A DNA stretch of 9,785 nt from an uncultured Thermoleophilia bacterium (GTDB taxonomy: Bacteria > Actinomycetota > Thermoleophilia > Gaiellales > F1-60-MAGs149). The position numbers and the translations under genes were made by a program. Location of the stretch: positions 1-9,785 of the forward strand of contig CADCWC010000120.1 of NCBI GenBank assembly GCA_902806305.1, read 5' to 3'. Positions 6,598 to 9,785 of this stretch are shown here, in pieces. The notes under the pieces were generated by a model. It made no database searches. It saw only the letters and a list, made by a program, of their open reading frames with translations, and had not been told where the DNA came from. Position 1 is the first letter of the stretch. Each line of letters begins with the position of its first letter.

Positions 6598-6637
6598 TTC
6601 GCGGCCGGCATGTCGCCTGCGGCGACCGTGACGGCCG
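6598..6637 (+). repeat. Partial palindromic repeat unit 3
   Basis: This partial copy contains the 34-bp segment of unit 1 exactly (6599-6632). After one mismatch GCCG also matches, giving 38 of 39 matching positions to 6637. It includes the GTCGCC-TGC-GGCGAC hairpin (6612-6626) but lacks the TGAGCCGTCAAGG opening and the terminal double-stem hairpin. The sequence then returns to unique DNA. Confidence 0.85.
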
Positions 6638-6791
6638 TCGTCCTCCCGCCGGCGCGACCTGCAGGGACGCCTCCGAGCGAGCCGTCGGCGCCCGGATCAC
6701 GTGCCTGTGACAGAACGCATGCGATTGCAACAAAGCGGTGAAAGCCGCGTCTATAGTCCACGACCTTCGGGCCGGATCCGGTTCGCTTCGC
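6638..6791 (+). promoter_or_regulatory. Upstream region of the PAP2 operon with a -10-like TATAGT
   Basis: This non-coding stretch contains an unusually AT-rich patch at about 6707-6760 compared with the rest of the window. TATAGT at 6752-6757 is an excellent -10 match, placing transcription start near 6764 and leaving a leader of roughly 28 nt before ATG 6792. TTGCAA at 6725-6730 resembles a -35 but is 21 nt away, which is too long for a standard promoter. A GCGG/CCGC inverted repeat (6735-6738 with 6745-6748) lies in the spacer and could be an operator. CCGGATCCGG (6772-6781) is a perfect palindrome in the leader. Confidence 0.4.
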
Positions 6792-7808
6792 ATGCTCGAC
6801 GACCTCGCCTACACCAAGGACGCAGCGCCGCGTCCGGCCGACGCCCGCCCGCGCACCGACGACCCGACGACGCCGCGGATCCGGCGCGCGCTCTGGACGC
6901 GACGGCGGGCGCTCGTCCTGCTGCTGGGCTACGCCCTCGGCCTGGGCGGCATGATCGCGGCCCGCGGGCTGTTCATCTCGGCCGACCGCTACTTCCTGAT
7001 CCTGCTCGTGCCCGCGGCGCTGCTCGGCCTGGCCGTGCCGTACGTCCGCGACTTCCTGCCGTTCGTGGCGCTGATCATCCTCTACGAGGAGCTCCGCGGC
7101 GTGGCCCATCTCCTCAACCCGGAGCCGTACTACGCGCCGATGATCGAGTTCGACCGCGCGCTCTTCGGGCGGCTCCCGACGACGATCCTGCAGGACGCGC
7201 TCTGGACGGGCTCGCTGCAGTGGTACGACCAGGTGCTGGCCGTCGTGCAGCGGGCGCACTTCTTCATCCCGCCGACGCTGCTCTTCCTGATCTGGCTCGA
7301 GCGGCGGGAGCTCTACTACCGCTGCGCCCTCACGCTGCTCGTCGTGTCGTTCGCCGGGGCGGCCACGTTCCTCGTCTTCCCCGCCGCACCGCCGTGGAAG
7401 GCGTCCGAGACCGCCCGCATCGAGCCGCTCGTCAAGGTCGGCGACGTGCGCGACGCGGTCCCGGTGCGGTCGCCGCGCTCCTTCATCGAGGAGCGGCTGC
7501 ACCCGAACCCCGTCGCGGCCGTCCCGTCGCTCCACACCGCCTACTCGTTGCTCGTCGTGCTGTTCGCCTTCGCGTGGCGCCGACGGGTCGGGTGGGCCTT
7601 CGTGGTTTACCCCGTCGTGATGTGGTTCACCATCGTCTACTTCGCCGACCACTACGTGTTCGACCTCGTCGTCGGCGCGATCTACGCCATCGGGGCCTGG
7701 GTCGTCGCGGGGCGGCTGCTCCGGCGCCCGGGTCGCCTACGGAGGCTCGCCGGCCCCCACCCGCCGCCGTTGGCCGCGGCCCATACCTTCGGAGGTCCGA
7801 CCGGATGA
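6792..7808 (+). CDS. PAP2-family membrane protein, inositol-phosphorylceramide-synthase-like
   Basis: Integral membrane protein of 338 residues in the PAP2 phosphatase/phosphotransferase superfamily, closest in pattern to AUR1/inositol-phosphorylceramide-synthase-like members. It has about six or seven hydrophobic helices. Key features are FDRALFGRLPTTILQ (120-134), FPAAPPWKA with Lys203 (196-204), AVPSLHTAYSLL with His248 (243-254), and YFADHYVFDLVVG with His287 and Asp291 (283-295). These fit the phosphate-binding and catalytic motifs of the family. It probably hydrolyses or transfers a lipid phosphate headgroup at the membrane; the substrate is unknown. ATG 6792 is preferred over the in-frame GTG 6738, which would lie upstream of the TATAGT -10-like site and has no ribosome site. 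The stop overlaps the next start as ATGA, so the two genes are translationally coupled. Confidence 0.85.
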   Translation: MLDDLAYTKDAAPRPADARPRTDDPTTPRIRRALWTRRRALVLLLGYALGLGGMIAARGLFISADRYFLILLVPAALLGLAVPYVRDFLPFVALIILYEELRGVAHLLNPEPYYAPMIEFDRALFGRLPTTILQDALWTGSLQWYDQVLAVVQRAHFFIPPTLLFLIWLERRELYYRCALTLLVVSFAGAATFLVFPAAPPWKASETARIEPLVKVGDVRDAVPVRSPRSFIEERLHPNPVAAVPSLHTAYSLLVVLFAFAWRRRVGWAFVVYPVVMWFTIVYFADHYVFDLVVGAIYAIGAWVVAGRLLRRPGRLRRLAGPHPPPLAAAHTFGGPTG

Positions 7809-8824
7809 GCGACCTGAGGAGCGCCGAGACCGCCGCCGACACCCTGCCTGCGGGTGCGCCCCGCGTCTCGATGCCGCCAAGTCGGGCGCGCGCGACCCGC
7901 GGCCGCCTTCCGGCCTGGGTCGAGATCCGCTGCCCGCTGTGCGGCGCCGACGACTTCCACGTCCGGCTCGGCGACCGCCTCGGCAGCTCGGACGTCGACC
8001 CGCAGGTCCACTACACCTCCACGTCGAGCGCCTTCGGCGAGCACGGCCGGATCGTGCAGTGCAACTCCTGCTCGATCGTCTACGTCAACCCCCGCCCGCA
8101 CCACCAGAAGGTGCAGGACTCCTACGGCGACGTCGAGGACACGCGGTACCTCGAGGAGGAGCAGGGACGGATCGAGACGTTCTCGGCGAGCCTCGATCAC
8201 GTGCGACGGTTCTGTCCGACCGGGCGGCTGCTCGACGTGGGCTGTCACGTCGGCACGTTCCTGACGCTCGCCGAGCAGGCCGGCTTCGACGTCGCGGGCG
8301 TGGAGCCGTCGCGGTGGGCGGCGGGCGTCGCGCGCGGGCGCATCCGCGGGTCGGTGCACAACGGCGCCGTCGAGGACGCGCCGCTGCCCGAGGGCGGCTA
8401 CGACGTCGTCACGCTCTGGGACGTGATCGAGCACCTTCCGGACCCCGCGCTCGACATCCGCGCCATCCACGCCGCGCTCCGGCCGGGCGGGATCTTCGCC
8501 GTCTCGACCATGGACGTCGACTCGCTCTTCGCCCGCGTGGCCGGGAAGCGCTGGCCGTGGTACATGCACATGCACCTCGTCTACTTCTCCCGGCGGACGC
8601 TCTGCGAGATGCTGCGCCGCGAGGGGTTCGAGATCGCCGACGTGTCGGCCCACACGCGGCGCGTGCGTCTCTCGTACCTGGCGTCCCGGGTCGAGCCCTA
8701 CGCGCCGCCGGTGGCCCGGGCGCTCGTGGCGGGCCTGGAGCGGACCGGACTCGCGGCGCGCACCGTCGGCGTCAATCTCGGCGACATCTTCACCGTGGTC
8801 GCGCGCAAGTCCGTGCACGACTGA
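7805..8824 (+). CDS. Zinc-ribbon class I SAM-dependent methyltransferase
   Basis: Predicted cytoplasmic methyltransferase, 339 residues. The N-terminal part has a four-cysteine, zinc-ribbon-like pair: CPLCG (Cys43, Cys46) and CNSCS (Cys86, Cys89), about 40 residues apart. The Rossmann methyltransferase core follows: LLDVGCHVGTFL (142-153) is motif I for SAM binding, GVEPSRWAAGVAR (165-177) follows the acidic end of strand 2, WDVIEHLPDP (205-214) is motif II-like, and LRPGGIFAVST (226-236) is the post-core strand. This architecture is frequent in methyltransferases of polysaccharide or lipid-glycan clusters. GGAGG at 7791-7795 lies 9 nt before ATG 7805, a clear ribosome site. The gene overlaps the PAP2 gene by 4 bp and is 7 bp from the mannosyltransferase gene, so it may methylate a sugar or lipid intermediate made by its neighbours; that is inference. 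Confidence 0.88.
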   Translation: MSDLRSAETAADTLPAGAPRVSMPPSRARATRGRLPAWVEIRCPLCGADDFHVRLGDRLGSSDVDPQVHYTSTSSAFGEHGRIVQCNSCSIVYVNPRPHHQKVQDSYGDVEDTRYLEEEQGRIETFSASLDHVRRFCPTGRLLDVGCHVGTFLTLAEQAGFDVAGVEPSRWAAGVARGRIRGSVHNGAVEDAPLPEGGYDVVTLWDVIEHLPDPALDIRAIHAALRPGGIFAVSTMDVDSLFARVAGKRWPWYMHMHLVYFSRRTLCEMLRREGFEIADVSAHTRRVRLSYLASRVEPYAPPVARALVAGLERTGLAARTVGVNLGDIFTVVARKSVHD

Positions 8825-8831
8825 GCTCGGC

Positions 8832-9785
8832 ATGTCGCAGGTCCGCCAACGGCCGGCGTCCGACACGGCGGCGGCGCGCCCGCGGCCCGTGCCGGAGCGC
8901 CGCCCGGACCGGCGGGCCGGGGTTCGGCGGCACCTTGATGGCCTCCGCTACCCGCTGGGGGTCTGGGCCCTGTCGCGGCTCCTCGTGGTGGTCGTCGTCG
9001 GGGCGGTCGGCTGGGTCTCGCGGCCGCGCGGCCAGTGGGAGTGGTGGGACGTCCTCGTGGCGCCGTTCGCGACCTGGGACGCCATCTGGTACCTGAAGAT
9101 CGCCGAGCACGGCTACGACCCGCTGCTCGCGCACGGCAACTCGGCGGCCTTCTTCCCGCTGTACCCGCTGACCGTGCGGGGGGTGCACGAGCTCGTGCCC
9201 GTGGCCGGGCTGGCCGCCACCGGGGTGGCCGTCTCGACGTTGCTCTTCGCGGGCGTCTGCGTGCTCCTCTGGCGGCTCACCCTCGTGCACTACGACGAGC
9301 CGACGGCCCGACGCACCGTCGTCTACCTCGCGGTCTTCCCGCTGGCCTTCGTGTTCTCGGCCGTCTACACCGAGAGCCTCTTCCTGCTGCTCACGCTGGC
9401 GTGCTTCCTGATGCTGGAACGGGGCCGGGTCTGGGCGGCGTCCGGCTTCGGCGCCCTGGCGATCCTCACCCGCCCCGTCGGGCTGCTGCTCGCGCCCGCC
9501 ATCGCCTGGCGCGTGTGGACGGACGCGGGCCGCCCGTGGCGGCTCTGGGGCGGGCCGGAACGGCGGATCCGGCGGGCCCTGCTGTGGCGCCTCGCCCCCG
9601 TGGGCCTCCTGCCGCTGGCCCAGATCGGCTTCCAGCTCTACCTCTACCTCGTCACCGGGCAGCCCTTCGCGAGCGGCGCCGCCGAGGCGCGGGGCTGGGG
9701 CCGAGAGGTCGACGTGCGGCTCGTGCTCGAGCTGCCCGTGGCGTGGGCGACCGCCCTGTGGGAGCTGTTCGTCGGCCAGGGCAAC
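8832..9785 (+). CDS. PIG-V-like GT-C mannosyltransferase (3' end beyond window)
   Basis: Partial gene: 318 codons are present with no stop before the right edge. The product is a multi-pass membrane glycosyltransferase of the GT-C fold, resembling the PIG-V mannosyltransferase family, members of which use dolichyl- or polyprenyl-phosphate-mannose. Family-like features are ATWDAIWYLKIAEHGYD (80-96) with Asp83 as the likely catalytic acid, AFFPLYPL (106-113), AVYTESLFLLL (177-187) and LTRPVG (212-217). An Arg/Pro-rich cytoplasmic N-terminus of about 38 residues precedes the first helix. ATG 8832 begins 7 bp after the methyltransferase stop; the ribosome site is only weak, consistent with reinitiation. 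The acceptor lipid is unknown. A lipid-linked donor is likely from the fold, not visible directly. Confidence 0.87.
   Translation, partial: MSQVRQRPASDTAAARPRPVPERRPDRRAGVRRHLDGLRYPLGVWALSRLLVVVVVGAVGWVSRPRGQWEWWDVLVAPFATWDAIWYLKIAEHGYDPLLAHGNSAAFFPLYPLTVRGVHELVPVAGLAATGVAVSTLLFAGVCVLLWRLTLVHYDEPTARRTVVYLAVFPLAFVFSAVYTESLFLLLTLACFLMLERGRVWAASGFGALAILTRPVGLLLAPAIAWRVWTDAGRPWRLWGGPERRIRRALLWRLAPVGLLPLAQIGFQLYLYLVTGQPFASGAAEARGWGREVDVRLVLELPVAWATALWELFVGQGN

Noticed and set aside
6425..6631. Small 68-codon open frame in the repeat array
   Set aside because: It runs through the palindromic repeats, has no ribosome site and changes character with each repeat; non-coding repeat DNA explains it better.
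6398..6637. CRISPR array
   Set aside because: There are only two or three copies, repeat blocks differ in length, spacing is irregular, and the intervals themselves are related hairpins rather than unique spacers.
6738..6791. GTG 6738 as start of the PAP2 gene
   Set aside because: It lies upstream of the TATAGT -10-like site and lacks a ribosome site; the 18 extra residues show no family similarity that I recognise.

Overview
The window is uniformly very GC-rich, with strong G/C preference at third codon positions, frequent GTG starts and short or overlapping gene junctions. Together with the gene content (a NarL-type sensor kinase with the actinobacterial HDGAQQR H-box, its LuxR/NarL regulator, and a membrane PAP2/GT-C mannosyltransferase cluster) this points to the chromosome of an actinomycete, perhaps a deep-branching lineage such as Thermoleophilia. 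The phylum is inferred with fair confidence; the class is a guess. There is no rRNA, tRNA, CRISPR array, transposase gene or phage gene.

Layout. 1-179: no assigned gene, with a Shine-Dalgarno-like AAGGAG at 100-105. 180-2503 (+): a two-component system, a multi-pass membrane histidine kinase overlapping its response regulator by 10 bp, followed by a GC hairpin. 2643-3947 (+): a membrane-anchored alpha/beta hydrolase. A strong hairpin at 3958-3987 lies between it and the next, convergent genes. 4018-5774 (-): ygfZ (folate-dependent Fe-S maintenance protein) followed by an overlapping YczE-like membrane protein gene. 5792-6403 (+): a cytoplasmic sulfite-oxidase-like molybdopterin enzyme, divergent from ygfZ with only 17 bp between start codons. 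6404-6791: a gene-poor gap filled by repeated, hairpin-forming units, then a relatively AT-rich promoter-like patch. 6792-9785 (+): a tight three-gene operon (4-bp overlap, then a 7-bp gap) coding for a PAP2/inositol-phosphorylceramide-synthase-like membrane protein, a zinc-ribbon SAM methyltransferase and a PIG-V-like mannosyltransferase that runs off the right edge.

How the genes may work together. The kinase/regulator pair is a self-contained signalling unit with no evident target here. The ygfZ and molybdoenzyme genes share a tiny divergent control region with a sequence resembling an ECF-sigma promoter facing ygfZ. The last three genes look like a pathway fragment for building or modifying a membrane glycolipid or lipid-linked sugar; this is inferred from families and spacing. 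The most unusual structure is the repeat array at 6398-6637. Two units can be aligned without gaps over 53 nt, and their outer stems differ by two compensatory base-pair changes, which suggests that folding has been conserved in an undescribed palindromic repeat or RNA element.
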